DNA of 20,859 nucleotides. Source: an uncultured Prevotellaceae bacterium. GTDB lineage: Bacteria > Bacteroidota > Bacteroidia > Bacteroidales > Muribaculaceae. Below are positions 13,689 through 20,859 of the stretch, one piece after another. The DNA lies in contig CALDIG010000259.1 in the NCBI GenBank assembly GCA_937904375.1, positions 1-20,859 on the forward strand. The letters run 5' to 3'. The notes beneath the pieces were generated by a model. It was not told the DNA's origin. It ran no database searches and worked only from the letters and a program-made list of their open reading frames with translations. A program made the position numbers and the translations under genes. The first letter of the stretch is position 1; the number at the start of each line of letters is the position of its first letter.

Positions 13689-15224
13689 TTAGTCCTTAAT
13701 GTTCTTGATAACATCCATTACCGAGCCGTCGCGGTTCATCACGATGCCCACAACCTTGTCGCCGAAGGGCAGTGGTGCGGCCTCGCCAATGATGCTCTTG
13801 GCCTTGTCGCGCAGGTAGGTAATTTCTACTATTTCGATGCCTGCGTCTTGCAGACGCTTCTTGAGCTCGGGACGGCGTGGGTTCACGGCGATGCCAAACT
13901 CTGTGACAACAACATCAACAGTAGAACCCGGGGTGATGAGAGTGGTAACCTCGTCAACCACGCATGGGATGCGACCACGTAGCAATGGGCACACGATAAC
14001 CGAAAGTGCCGAGTCGGCAGCGGTGTCGGGGTGTCCACCGATAGCACCACGGATGATGCCGTCGCTACCCACAAGCACATTTACGTTGAAGTTCACGTCA
14101 ACCTCAAGAGCCGAGAGGATTACGACATCAAGGAAGTGAGTTGCCGAACCTGGCTCAAGCAAGGCGGCATACTCGTTGGCAGATACACTCTTGTGCATTG
14201 GGTCGTTCATCAGTGACTCGGCAGCCACCTTGTCGAATGACTGCACGTCGATAAGGCGGTCGATGAGACCTTCTTGATGCAGTTTCACCATGTGGCTGGT
14301 GATGCCTCCCAGGGCGAAGCGGGCTTTGATGCCCTTGTCGATCATTGCCTGACGCAGGTATTTGGTCACAGCGAGCGAAGCACCTCCTGAGCCGGTCTGC
14401 AATGAGAAACCGTTCTCGAAATATCCACTGTTGATAACCACCTTAGCCGCTTTCTTGGCGAGGAGGATATCACGTGGGTTCTTAGTGTCGCGGATGGCAC
14501 CCGAAGAAATCTTGCTAGAGTCACCCACCGAGTCAACAACCACAACGTAGTCAACATCGGCTTCGCTGATGGCGTTGAGCTGGTTAGGATAGTCAACCAA
14601 GTCGTCGGTAAGGATTACGGTCTTGTCGGCATATTTTGCGTCGGGGAGAGCATATCCCAGAGAGCCGCAAATGCTCTTGGCGTTCTCGCTCATCGAGAAA
14701 CCGGCAGCGTTGCCCAGAGGGTCGCAAGAAGAAGCGCCAAGGAATGCCACGTCGATGTGAAGCTCACCAGTGGCGATGGCATAACCGCGAGAGCCGTGCG
14801 AGCGGAACACTACTGGTTCGTCCATAAGGCCGTGTGACACCTCGGTAGCGAGGTCGCCGCGAAGACCTGAAGTCGAAATTTTGGTGATCACGCCGTTCTT
14901 GATGTGCTCAATCAGTGGCTTGTGAACGTCGATAAGGCTTGACGAAGCCAGATGCAGGTTTTTGAAGCCCATTTCGGCGAGTTTGTCAACCACCATGTTT
15001 ATCACCTTGTCGCCACCGCGGAAGTGGTGGTGGAACGATATTGTCATGCCGTCTTTGAGTCCACTTTTCTTGATAGCGTCCTCAAGAGTCACCACTTTGC
15101 CTGATTTTCTTTGCAAGTCGTGGCGTGGTGTGCTGATTTTCACTAGGTCGTCTTTAAAGACGTCCTTACCCATTTTTTGTGCAGCAGCTGCAATGAGGTC
15201 TGCTCTGTCTTTTATGCTGTTCAT
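13689..15224 (-). CDS. citF: Citrate lyase alpha subunit (citrate CoA-transferase)
   Basis: Swaps the acetyl group on CitD for citrate, giving citryl-ACP and acetate. The 511-residue protein has the expected length. Its motifs include TISFHHHFRGGD near residue 60, GSRGYAIATGELHIDVAFLGA, DPLGNAAG, and a C-terminal VTEFGIAVNPRRPEL segment as in other citrate lyase alpha chains. Start and stop of citF and citE overlap as ATGA (15221-15224). An AAAGGAGG at 15232-15239, inside the end of citE and seven bases from the ATG, is one of only two strong Shine-Dalgarno sequences seen in the window. That suggests efficient, coupled re-initiation to match the subunit stoichiometry. Confidence 0.95.
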   Translation of the reverse strand: MNSIKDRADLIAAAAQKMGKDVFKDDLVKISTPRHDLQRKSGKVVTLEDAIKKSGLKDGMTISFHHHFRGGDKVINMVVDKLAEMGFKNLHLASSSLIDVHKPLIEHIKNGVITKISTSGLRGDLATEVSHGLMDEPVVFRSHGSRGYAIATGELHIDVAFLGASSCDPLGNAAGFSMSENAKSICGSLGYALPDAKYADKTVILTDDLVDYPNQLNAISEADVDYVVVVDSVGDSSKISSGAIRDTKNPRDILLAKKAAKVVINSGYFENGFSLQTGSGGASLAVTKYLRQAMIDKGIKARFALGGITSHMVKLHQEGLIDRLIDVQSFDKVAAESLMNDPMHKSVSANEYAALLEPGSATHFLDVVILSALEVDVNFNVNVLVGSDGIIRGAIGGHPDTAADSALSVIVCPLLRGRIPCVVDEVTTLITPGSTVDVVVTEFGIAVNPRRPELKKRLQDAGIEIVEITYLRDKAKSIIGEAAPLPFGDKVVGIVMNRDGSVMDVIKNIKD

Positions 15225-16111
15225 TGTATGTCCTCCTTTGTTAAAATGCCTGAAGCGATAGCCAGGTCGATTGTACGTTGTGCTCTTAAAACTACTGGAC
15301 GGTCCACCATCTTGCCGTTAACGGCAATCACGCCCGAACCTTTCTTCTCGGCCTCCTTAATGGCGGCGAGGATGGTGAGAGACTTCTGAATGTCTTTCTC
15401 CTTTGGAGCGAATACTTCATTGACAACCTCAATTTGACGTGGGTTGATAATTGACTTGCCGTCGAAGCCAAGTTTCTTGATTGCCTCAACCTCGTTGCGG
15501 AAGGTTTCCATGTCGTTAAGGTTAGAATAAACGGTGTCGAGTGCGTCGATGCCGGCGGCACGTGCAGCGACAACGATAGTCTCGCGGGCCAGAAGCAGCT
15601 CGCTACCTTCGGGAGTGCGCTGTGTCTTGAGGTTTGCGCTGTAGTCCTCGGCTCCGAGTGCTATACCCATCATGCGCTTGGAGGCGGTGGCGATGGCGTA
15701 GGCGTTAACTACACCGAGAGCGCTCTCGATGGCAGCCATGATTTGTGTGCGTCCCAAGCAACCAATTTCTTTCTCCACTTTCTCAATCTCGCGTTCCACC
15801 TCAATAACTTCCTCGGCGGTCTCGGTCTTAGGCATGCGTATCACGTCAACACCAGCCTTTACCACGGCCTCGATATCCTTCTTTCCATAAGGGGTGTTGA
15901 GGGGGTTAATGCGTACTACCATCTCGGTGTCGCCGTAGTCGATGGTTTTAAGTGCGTTATGCACGAGCAGACGGGCGGTGTCTTTCTCTGCCATTGTCAC
16001 GCTGTCTTCAAGGTCGAGCATTATAGAATCGGGACCATAGATATAGGCATCGGCCATCATTCCAGGGTTGTTACCTGGAACAAACATCATTGTTCTTCTT
16101 AATCTTTCCAT
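15221..16111 (-). CDS. citE: Citrate lyase beta subunit (citryl-ACP lyase)
   Basis: Cleaves citryl-ACP to oxaloacetate and acetyl-ACP. The 296-residue protein is a HpcH/HpaI-type TIM barrel. The N-terminal RRTMMFVPGNNPGMM is diagnostic for CitE, and the metal-binding acidic residues fall in MLDLEDSV, AAIESALGVVNAYAIA and LGAEDYSANL. The FDGKSIINPRQIEVVNEVFAP segment near residue 220 is also conserved in the family. Lies 36 bases downstream of citD and overlaps citF by four bases. Confidence 0.96.
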   Translation of the reverse strand: MERLRRTMMFVPGNNPGMMADAYIYGPDSIMLDLEDSVTMAEKDTARLLVHNALKTIDYGDTEMVVRINPLNTPYGKKDIEAVVKAGVDVIRMPKTETAEEVIEVEREIEKVEKEIGCLGRTQIMAAIESALGVVNAYAIATASKRMMGIALGAEDYSANLKTQRTPEGSELLLARETIVVAARAAGIDALDTVYSNLNDMETFRNEVEAIKKLGFDGKSIINPRQIEVVNEVFAPKEKDIQKSLTILAAIKEAEKKGSGVIAVNGKMVDRPVVLRAQRTIDLAIASGILTKEDIQ

Positions 16112-16147
16112 TGTTTCTTGTTTTTAAAAGATTGTTAGATGAAATGA

Positions 16148-16426
16148 TCAAGCCCACACGTCAACGCCTGTCGAGCGCACAGCGGCAGCGGTAACGCGAG
16201 CCTTGATTGTGCAGTCGAGAGCGCCCTTGTCGGTGGCTTTCACATTTGCTTTGGTAATTCCCAATTCTGTTAGGGTGTTGATGATCACTTTCTTGATTTG
16301 CTCGCCAAATTGATAGGCTACCGTGCTGTCGAGCTCAATGTGTAGTCCGTCAACGTCAGATGGCGCAATTTGGATAAGAATGTCGCCCGACTCAAGAGTG
16401 CCGGCCATTGCATTTTTAAGTTCCAT
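16148..16426 (-). CDS. citD: Citrate lyase gamma subunit (acyl carrier protein)
   Basis: A 92-residue carrier that holds the phosphoribosyl-dephospho-CoA arm of citrate lyase. The attachment site is visible as Ser13 in AGTLESGD, matching Ser14 of the Klebsiella protein. The rest follows the family: IAPSD, SSVAYQFGEQI-like central helix and the DKGALDCTIKARV strand. It is the first gene of the operon, about 75 bases downstream of a well-formed promoter. Its position first, without citC ahead of it, differs from the E. coli order citCDEFXG. Confidence 0.94.
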   Translation of the reverse strand: MELKNAMAGTLESGDILIQIAPSDVDGLHIELDSTVAYQFGEQIKKVIINTLTELGITKANVKATDKGALDCTIKARVTAAAVRSTGVDVWA

Positions 16427-16504
16427 CAGGTTCGTTTTTGGTTTAAAAGTTTATTTGAAAAATTAATTATTTGGTTTATTGTTTTCTCTGTATTAAAAAA
16501 CAAG

Positions 16505-16535
16505 CAAAAGTAGGCATATTTTCGGAACTGACAAA
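16505..16535 (-). promoter_or_regulatory. Promoter of the citrate lyase operon
   Basis: Minus strand TTTG (16532-16535), 19 bases, then TACTTTTG (16505-16512): an exact match to the Bacteroidales TTTG-N19-TAnnTTTG pattern. The expected start near 16498 leaves a leader of about 70 bases before citD. Confidence 0.8.
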
Positions 16536-17005
16536 AGTTTTTCAAAGAAAAAAACGACTGAAACACATTTATTTAAAACAATTTCACGATTGATTTTAAG
16601 AGGTCAAAATAAAGTTTTTTTGCCTTTTTGTCGTTTTGGGTTTCATTTCGGTGCTTTTGGGTTGTTTTTGTTGTATTTTTTCGTTTTGATGTGCGATTTT
16701 AAAACATATTATAATTCAATTATAATTAAAGATACAACGCATAAATGCTGATGCACAGTTTCACTCATTATACGTTTTTATTGAACGCCGTGCTTACGGC
16801 GCAATACTCAACAGCACCCAGGACTCATTTGCCTCGTGTTATTTAAACTCAAATCGTTCATTAGGTGACGAAATTTTTAATGACCAAAACTCAATTGAAC
16901 TGTTAGTGTGGAATTATAATCTGGAAGCATTTTTTCGGGTTATTTGTAATATAAGAGGCAATATTATTATCATGGTTGAGATTGTCAATTATGTCGCTTG
17001 CTAAT
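16536..17005. other. Non-coding region upstream of the citrate operon
   Basis: No credible gene is seen in about 470 bases. A stretch at about 16613-16695 is almost free of A on the plus strand (T and G with some C). A 19-bp perfect palindrome lies at 16708-16726, next to a minus-strand TATCTTTA (16727-16734) that could be a second citrate-operon promoter. A short hairpin, CGCCGT-gctt-ACGGCG (16786-16801), has no T run on either side. The rest (16802-17005) shows nothing I can interpret. Confidence 0.5.
16708..16726. promoter_or_regulatory. 19-bp perfect AT-rich palindrome, possible operator
   Basis: ATTATAATTCAATTATAAT is a 9+1+9 perfect inverted repeat. It directly abuts, on the downstream side, a minus-strand TATCTTTA. 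That position around a possible transcription start suits a repressor site for the citrate operon. Palindromes arise more easily in AT-rich DNA, so confidence is limited. Confidence 0.35.
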
Positions 17006-17042
17006 AGAAAAAAGAAATGCGTCCCAATTGCTTGAGACGCAT
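17006..17042 (-). terminator. Terminator of pta-ackA
   Basis: ATGCGTCCCAA (17017-17027) and TTGAGACGCAT (17032-17042) form an 11-bp stem with one mismatch and a 4-base loop. On the minus strand this is followed by a T-rich run (17006-17016). It lies about 28 bases after the ackA stop. Confidence 0.85.
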
Positions 17043-17069
17043 ATATATATCATGCATTATGCATTGAGT

Positions 17070-18278
17070 TTAAGGTTCACGTCCTTCGATGATAGCCTCG
17101 GTATCGCGTGCTATCATGTATTCCTCGTCGGTCATGACTACAACAACCTTCACCTTGCTGTCTGGGGTGCTGATTTCACCTTCCTTGCCGCGCCATAGCT
17201 TGTCGTTGAGTTCTTCGTCGATTTTCACACCTAAGTACTCTAGGTTGCGGCAGATGTTGCGGCGGGTGGGAGTCTGGTTCTCGCCAACTCCGCCAGTGAA
17301 AGCGATGATATCGACGCCGTTAAGCTCGGCGGCATATGCGCCAATGTACTTGAGTATGCGCAGCTCATACATGTCCATTGCGAGCTGTGCGATGGGGTTG
17401 CCTTTGTCAATCTCGTCGCAAATCTCGCGCATATCGCTGGAGATGCCGCTGATGCCAAGCACACCGCTCTCCTTGTTGACGATGCGCATGAGGTCGCGGG
17501 CAGTGAGGTTGTATTTCTCCATCAAGAAGATGAGCGCGCCCGGGTCAACGTCGCCGCTGCGTGTGCCCATCATTAGTCCCTCGGTGGGAGTGAGTCCCAT
17601 AGAGGTGTCGATGCTCTCGCCATTTTTTATTGCCGAGATGCTGGCTCCGTTGCCAATGTGGCAGCAGATTATTTTCTTGTCTTTCCAGTCAGTACCCAGC
17701 ATCTCGCACACACGGCGTGAAACGAAGCGGTGGCTAGTGCCGTGGAAGCCATAGCGGCGCACATGGTCTTGCTCATAGTATTTCATGGGAAGAGGGTAGA
17801 GGTAGGCATGTTTGGGCATGGTCTGGTGGAAAGCGGTGTCGAAGACTGCCACCTGTGGCACGCTCGGGAGAACCTTTGTGATAGCGTCAATGCCCGCCAT
17901 GTTCACAGGGTTGTGAAGTGGAGCGATGCTGTAGCACTCCTTAATCATGTCTTTCACTTCCTCGGTGATTAGCATGCTCTTGTTGAACTTCTCGCCGCCA
18001 TGCACCACGCGATGACCCACAGCGTCAATCTCGTTAAGGCTCTTGATGCAGCCGTATTCGGGATTGACAAGGGCGTCGAGAATCGCCTTGATGGCACCGT
18101 CGTGATTGATGAGCCCTAGGTCAACATTCTTCTTGCCGTCCTCAAGTTTGAGCTTGATGAAGCCGTCGGGCAAGCCAATCTTCTCCACGCCACCCTCAGC
18201 GAGGATGGTGTTGCTTTTTACCTCAATAAGTTTGTACTTGGCAGAGCTACTGCCGCAATTAAGCACTAAAATATTCAT
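17070..18278 (-). CDS. ackA: Acetate kinase
   Basis: Interconverts acetyl phosphate plus ADP and acetate plus ATP. The 402-residue protein is full length and has the family hallmarks: MNILVLNCGSSSAKY at the N terminus (Asn7), GHRVVHGG with Arg90, VFDTAFHQTMP with catalytic Asp147, GFHGTSH with His179, and the late DEEYMIARDTE. It is cytoplasmic. Second gene of a pta-ackA unit, 122 bases after pta, with that gap filled by short tandem repeats. Besides ATP formation from acetyl-CoA, it can activate acetate, so the acetate released by citrate lyase can be recycled by this pair. Confidence 0.97.
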   Translation of the reverse strand: MNILVLNCGSSSAKYKLIEVKSNTILAEGGVEKIGLPDGFIKLKLEDGKKNVDLGLINHDGAIKAILDALVNPEYGCIKSLNEIDAVGHRVVHGGEKFNKSMLITEEVKDMIKECYSIAPLHNPVNMAGIDAITKVLPSVPQVAVFDTAFHQTMPKHAYLYPLPMKYYEQDHVRRYGFHGTSHRFVSRRVCEMLGTDWKDKKIICCHIGNGASISAIKNGESIDTSMGLTPTEGLMMGTRSGDVDPGALIFLMEKYNLTARDLMRIVNKESGVLGISGISSDMREICDEIDKGNPIAQLAMDMYELRILKYIGAYAAELNGVDIIAFTGGVGENQTPTRRNICRNLEYLGVKIDEELNDKLWRGKEGEISTPDSKVKVVVVMTDEEYMIARDTEAIIEGREP

Positions 18279-18283
18279 AAAGT

Positions 18284-18369
18284 TATTTAGTTTATAGTTT
18301 ATAGTTCTTGATTTTTAACTAGAAGTTCTAGAGATTCTAGAAGTTCTAGATTTTCTAGATTATTCTAGG
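18284..18369. repeat. Tandem 7-bp and 9-bp (CTAG) repeats between pta and ackA
   Basis: From 18319 the plus strand reads ctagaagtt, ctagagatt, ctagaagtt, ctagatttt, ctagattatt, ctagg: six CTAG tetramers at a 9-10 base period. Next to it (about 18289-18305) a 7-bp unit, agtttat, is repeated. The repeats lie in the transcribed spacer just before the ackA ATG. Because CTAG-centred units are self-complementary, the RNA could fold into alternative hairpins. Confidence 0.85.
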
Positions 18370-18400
18370 TCTAATGAGGATATGGAGTCACCTTCCCTTC

Positions 18401-19414
18401 TCACCCCTTCTTGGCAATTGCCTGGTTGCAGGTGAGGAGGATGGTTTTATACACGTCGTCGGGTGAGCAGCCGCGGGAGAGGTCGTTGACGGGTGCGCCA
18501 AGACCTTGCAGCACGGGACCTACGGCTGTGGCTCCAGCTAGACGCTGCACGAGCTTATAGGCGATATTTCCTACTTCGAGGTTGGGGAACACCAGCACAT
18601 TGGCCTTGCCAGCGATGTCGCTGCTAGGAGCCTTAGAGGCACCCACGCTAGGCACGATGGCGGCGTCGGCTTGGAGTTCGCCGTCAATTTTCATGTCGGG
18701 GTTCATCTCGCGAGCGAGGCGAAGCGCCTCAGTCACTTTGTCAACTTTCTCGTGGCTTGCGCTGCCCTTAGTTGAGAAGCTGAGCATTGCCACCTTGGGG
18801 TCGATACCAGCGATGTCGCGTGCGGTGCGCTCGGTGAGCACAGCGGTCTGTGCGAGCTGGCTGGCATCGGGGTCGGGAATAACGGCGCAGTCGGCAAATA
18901 CCATTGTACCGTTCTCTCCGTAGGGGCTGCCCTCGGGCAAGAGCATGATAAACGCCCCCGACACGGCACTCACGCCAGGAGCTGTCTTGAGCACTTGGAA
19001 AGCGGCGCGCAGCACGTTGCCAGTAGTATTCTCAGCACCTGCCACTTGAGCGTCGGCATCGCCATTCTTGATTAGCAGGCATCCCAAATAGAGTGGGTCG
19101 GCAGCTGTGACGCGAGCCTGCTCAATGGTCATGCCTTTACTCTTGCGCAGCTCTTGCAGCAGCTGTGCGTAAGGCTCCAGCTCCTCGGCATTTGCAGGGT
19201 TGATGAAAGTGGCGTTCTCAATGTTGTTGAAGCCAAGTTCTTTAGCTTTAGCGACAATCTCGTTTTTGTCGCCAATCAATATCACATGCGCGGCATTGCT
19301 CTCAATCACGAGATTGGCAGCTTGCAGTGTGCGTGGTTCAAAACTCTCGGGTAACACTAAGCGCTGCGGAGTTGCAATCGCTTTTTTCTCAAGGTCTATA
19401 AACAGTTGTTCCAT
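18401..19414 (-). CDS. pta: Phosphate acetyltransferase
   Basis: Interconverts acetyl-CoA plus phosphate and acetyl phosphate plus CoA. The 337-residue protein is the short, single-domain PTA_PTB form, without the N-terminal regulatory domain of enterobacterial Pta. Motifs are RLVLPESFEPRTLQAA, the DADAQVAGAENTTGNVLRAA loop, GAFIMLLPEGSPYGENGTMVFADCAVIPDPD, SFSTKGSASHEKVDKVTEA, and ANVLVFPNLEVGNIAYKLVQRLAGATAVGPVLQGL. It is first in the pta-ackA unit and has its own promoter box. Confidence 0.97.
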   Translation of the reverse strand: MEQLFIDLEKKAIATPQRLVLPESFEPRTLQAANLVIESNAAHVILIGDKNEIVAKAKELGFNNIENATFINPANAEELEPYAQLLQELRKSKGMTIEQARVTAADPLYLGCLLIKNGDADAQVAGAENTTGNVLRAAFQVLKTAPGVSAVSGAFIMLLPEGSPYGENGTMVFADCAVIPDPDASQLAQTAVLTERTARDIAGIDPKVAMLSFSTKGSASHEKVDKVTEALRLAREMNPDMKIDGELQADAAIVPSVGASKAPSSDIAGKANVLVFPNLEVGNIAYKLVQRLAGATAVGPVLQGLGAPVNDLSRGCSPDDVYKTILLTCNQAIAKKG

Positions 19415-19460
19415 TGTTTTTGTGAGTATGTTTTATGTTGCGGTTTTGAAAATCTTTGTG

Positions 19461-19468
19461 CAAAGGTA
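19461..19468 (-). promoter_or_regulatory. -7 box of the pta-ackA promoter
   Basis: The minus strand reads TACCTTTG, a perfect TAnnTTTG. A TTG lies 21 bases upstream (19490-19492). Transcription would begin near 19454, about 40 bases before the pta ATG. Confidence 0.65.
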
Positions 19469-19511
19469 GTAAATTTTATCAAACAAAAACAACAAATCTT
19501 GACAATAACAT

Positions 19512-19563
19512 CAAAAAAGATATTTGCTGCTTTTGTGATTGTTTGACAAAAAGAGTGCAGCAA
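19512..19563 (-). terminator. Probable terminator after the metallo-hydrolase frame
   Basis: TTGCTGC/GCAGCAA (19524-19530, 19557-19563) and TTTTGT/ACAAAA (19531-19536, 19546-19551) form a bulged stem with a 9-base loop. On the minus strand a TCTTTTTTG run follows. It begins just after the stop codon at 19567. Confidence 0.6.
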
Positions 19564-19566
19564 TAA

Positions 19567-20859
19567 TTATTGCATATTGCGGAAAATGGCTTTAATCTTT
19601 GCGTCTTCGAGTGCTTTCTTCATTTCATCTACTGGCGTTTCGCTGAAATGATAGGGATAAACAACTTTCGGCTTAATCATAGTAGCGGCATGAGCTAGCT
19701 GCTGAGGTGTCATCGTGAAAGGCTGGTTGCAGGGCAGGAACGCGATGTCGATGTCCTTGAGCTGTTCCATCTCGGGGATGTCCTCGGTGTCGCCAGCGAT
19801 GTAGATGCGCAGACCGTCGAACTTGCGGATCAGCTTCAGCATGCTGTTGAACGGCTTCCAGTCCTTGCCCTGATCCTCCTCCGACAGCTGCAGATAATGC
19901 CGCGCGATCTCGAGCTCGCCGAAATCACCGTTCATGCAAAGCTTGTGCTGCCGCATTTGCTCGCGCAGGCAATACCGATTCGTGCCTTCCGGAACCGCGG
20001 CGGTCTCGTACAGGTCGCCCGCGGTCCAGCCCATCGCGCGGTGCGAGAGCACCCAGCGGGCGTGCTCCATCGGCGCAAAGACCGCGATCTGCTCCTCGTT
20101 AAACGCGCGCAGCATTTCAAAGTCGACCGGACGATCCGTATAGAAGCAGCCGATCGCATTCAGATACTTCGAAAAGCTCTTGACCTGATTGATGTTGTAA
20201 AGCTTGTATTCCAGCGACATACTGTCGAAATCGCGTTCGAGGGTGTCGGCGCTGACGGTTTCCTCCTGTCCTTCATAGCGATAGCGGGCGTTCAGCGCGA
20301 CGGCGAAGTCGTACATGTGCAGAAAGCTGCTGCCGGACAGATACGTGTGCTTGCTTCTGCGATCGGCGGTGCGCATGAACGTGGTGATAAACAGCGGGTA
20401 GCCCGAAAGATCGACGATCTTTTCGATGTCGGTGCGGAAGCGCTGTTCCTTTTCCGCCATGTCGCTGTAGGCTTTGAGCCGCGGCGCTTCTCCCTTCTCC
20501 CCCGCATCTTTCCATGCTCTGTACTCGGCGCGGAAGCTGTCAATCTTTTCCTGTTCCGCACTGTCATAATAATAGCAGGCGGAAACGGCATTGCAGCTGA
20601 AATCAAAGTCAGCCGCCATGGGGTGCAGCTCTGTTCTGGAGTTACGGCCGTAGGCGGTTCTGTCCCAGCACTGCAGCTCATCGCAGAGCATCAGCAGCCA
20701 TGCCAGCGGGTGGAGCTCTGCTTTTAACGGCGCTTTGCACTTCTCATTATCTTTGTAAAAGGAGATGGAGAACTTGTAGAGGCTGTTATGCAAAAGGATC
20801 GCCGACAACGCATCTACATGCATTTCAGAAAGATTTTGCGCTCCCTGGATGCGTGCAAG
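19567..20859 (-). CDS. Chimeric frame: MBL-fold hydrolase C-terminus joined to an HD/RyR-like protein (5' partial)
   Basis: One open frame runs off the window's right edge. The first in-frame ATG, at 20823, gives 418 residues, but 12 more codons without a stop precede it, so the true start is outside. In the 418-residue numbering, residues about 337-418 (GLRIYIAGDTEDIPEM, FLPCNQPFTMT, KPKVVYPYHFS) are the last third of a UlaG-like metallo-beta-lactamase-fold hydrolase. The N-terminal HxHxDH zinc motif is missing. Residues 1-334 are different: LHPLAWLLMLCDELQCWDRTAYGRNSR resembles the end of an HD-type domain, and FAPMEHARWVLSHRAMGWTAGD resembles an RyR-type domain. I associate such proteins with Firmicutes. 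The 334-residue part is much richer in G+C (for example 19960-20060) than the rest of the window. The frame is intact across the join near 19821. It could be a misassembled contig or a real fusion; the fragment alone should not be a functional metallo-hydrolase. Confidence 0.55.
   Translation of the reverse strand, partial: LARIQGAQNLSEMHVDALSAILLHNSLYKFSISFYKDNEKCKAPLKAELHPLAWLLMLCDELQCWDRTAYGRNSRTELHPMAADFDFSCNAVSACYYYDSAEQEKIDSFRAEYRAWKDAGEKGEAPRLKAYSDMAEKEQRFRTDIEKIVDLSGYPLFITTFMRTADRRSKHTYLSGSSFLHMYDFAVALNARYRYEGQEETVSADTLERDFDSMSLEYKLYNINQVKSFSKYLNAIGCFYTDRPVDFEMLRAFNEEQIAVFAPMEHARWVLSHRAMGWTAGDLYETAAVPEGTNRYCLREQMRQHKLCMNGDFGELEIARHYLQLSEEDQGKDWKPFNSMLKLIRKFDGLRIYIAGDTEDIPEMEQLKDIDIAFLPCNQPFTMTPQQLAHAATMIKPKVVYPYHFSETPVDEMKKALEDAKIKAIFRNMQ
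19822..20859. other. Compositionally foreign segment at the right edge
   Basis: By eye the G+C content and CG-dinucleotide frequency are clearly higher than in the preceding 19.8 kb, and the encoded protein looks non-Bacteroidales. The boundary coincides within tens of bases with the protein-domain join near 19821, though the codons remain fairly GC-rich down to about 19710. Confidence 0.55.

Noticed and set aside
16786..16801. Hairpin CGCCGT-gctt-ACGGCG as a terminator
   Set aside because: Neither strand has a T run directly after the stem, and no gene ends nearby.
20273..20681. Alternative minus-strand frames within the GC-rich right end
   Set aside because: High G+C lengthens chance frames; they are rich in R, S and A and lack any family pattern, unlike the main frame.

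Overview
The window is chromosomal DNA from a gut-type Bacteroidota bacterium of the order Bacteroidales; a Muribaculaceae or Prevotellaceae relative is likely, but the family cannot be fixed from sequence alone. Signs of this are the recurrent promoter words TAnnTTTG (-7) with TTTG-like -33 boxes, the near absence of Shine-Dalgarno sequences, a secreted GH89 glycosidase, eukaryotic-type NADP-isocitrate dehydrogenase and a Nim-type flavoprotein. The last kilobase on the right looks foreign or misjoined.

Left part (1-5852): a lipoprotein-anchored flavodoxin with a strong terminator; a small thioredoxin-like protein converging on a secreted alpha-N-acetylglucosaminidase (GH89); a tight pair of DUF1893 protein and ECF-transporter S component; and an aldo/keto reductase with a C-terminal two-cluster ferredoxin domain.

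Middle (5853-7750): on the minus strand, a HigBA-like toxin-antitoxin pair whose promoter overlaps an 18-bp perfect palindrome, followed by a Nim/pyridoxamine-phosphate-oxidase-like protein.

Core (7694-16535): a complete minus-strand citrate module read as citD-citE-citF-citX-citCG-acn-icd. It starts at a textbook Bacteroidales promoter (16505-16535) and ends at a hairpin terminator (7694-7728). It encodes the three citrate lyase subunits, every enzyme that makes, attaches and acetylates the lyase prosthetic group (with CitC and CitG fused), aconitase and isocitrate dehydrogenase. Citrate can therefore go either to acetate plus oxaloacetate or, reversibly, through isocitrate to 2-oxoglutarate. 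No citrate carrier, citrate synthase or oxaloacetate decarboxylase is present here. Just upstream lies pta-ackA (17070-19414), which handles acetyl-CoA, acetyl phosphate and acetate.

Right edge (19567-20859): one open frame joins the C-terminal end of a metallo-beta-lactamase-fold hydrolase to a GC-rich protein of Firmicutes-like character. This may be a misassembly or a recent fusion.

The most unusual non-coding signal is a family of 8-bp-period degenerate repeats (sense-strand unit TYGTYARC) in inverted-repeat settings. They sit 9-22 bases upstream of the start codons of three unrelated genes (GH89, aldo/keto reductase, icd). A different 9-bp CTAG repeat lies upstream of ackA.
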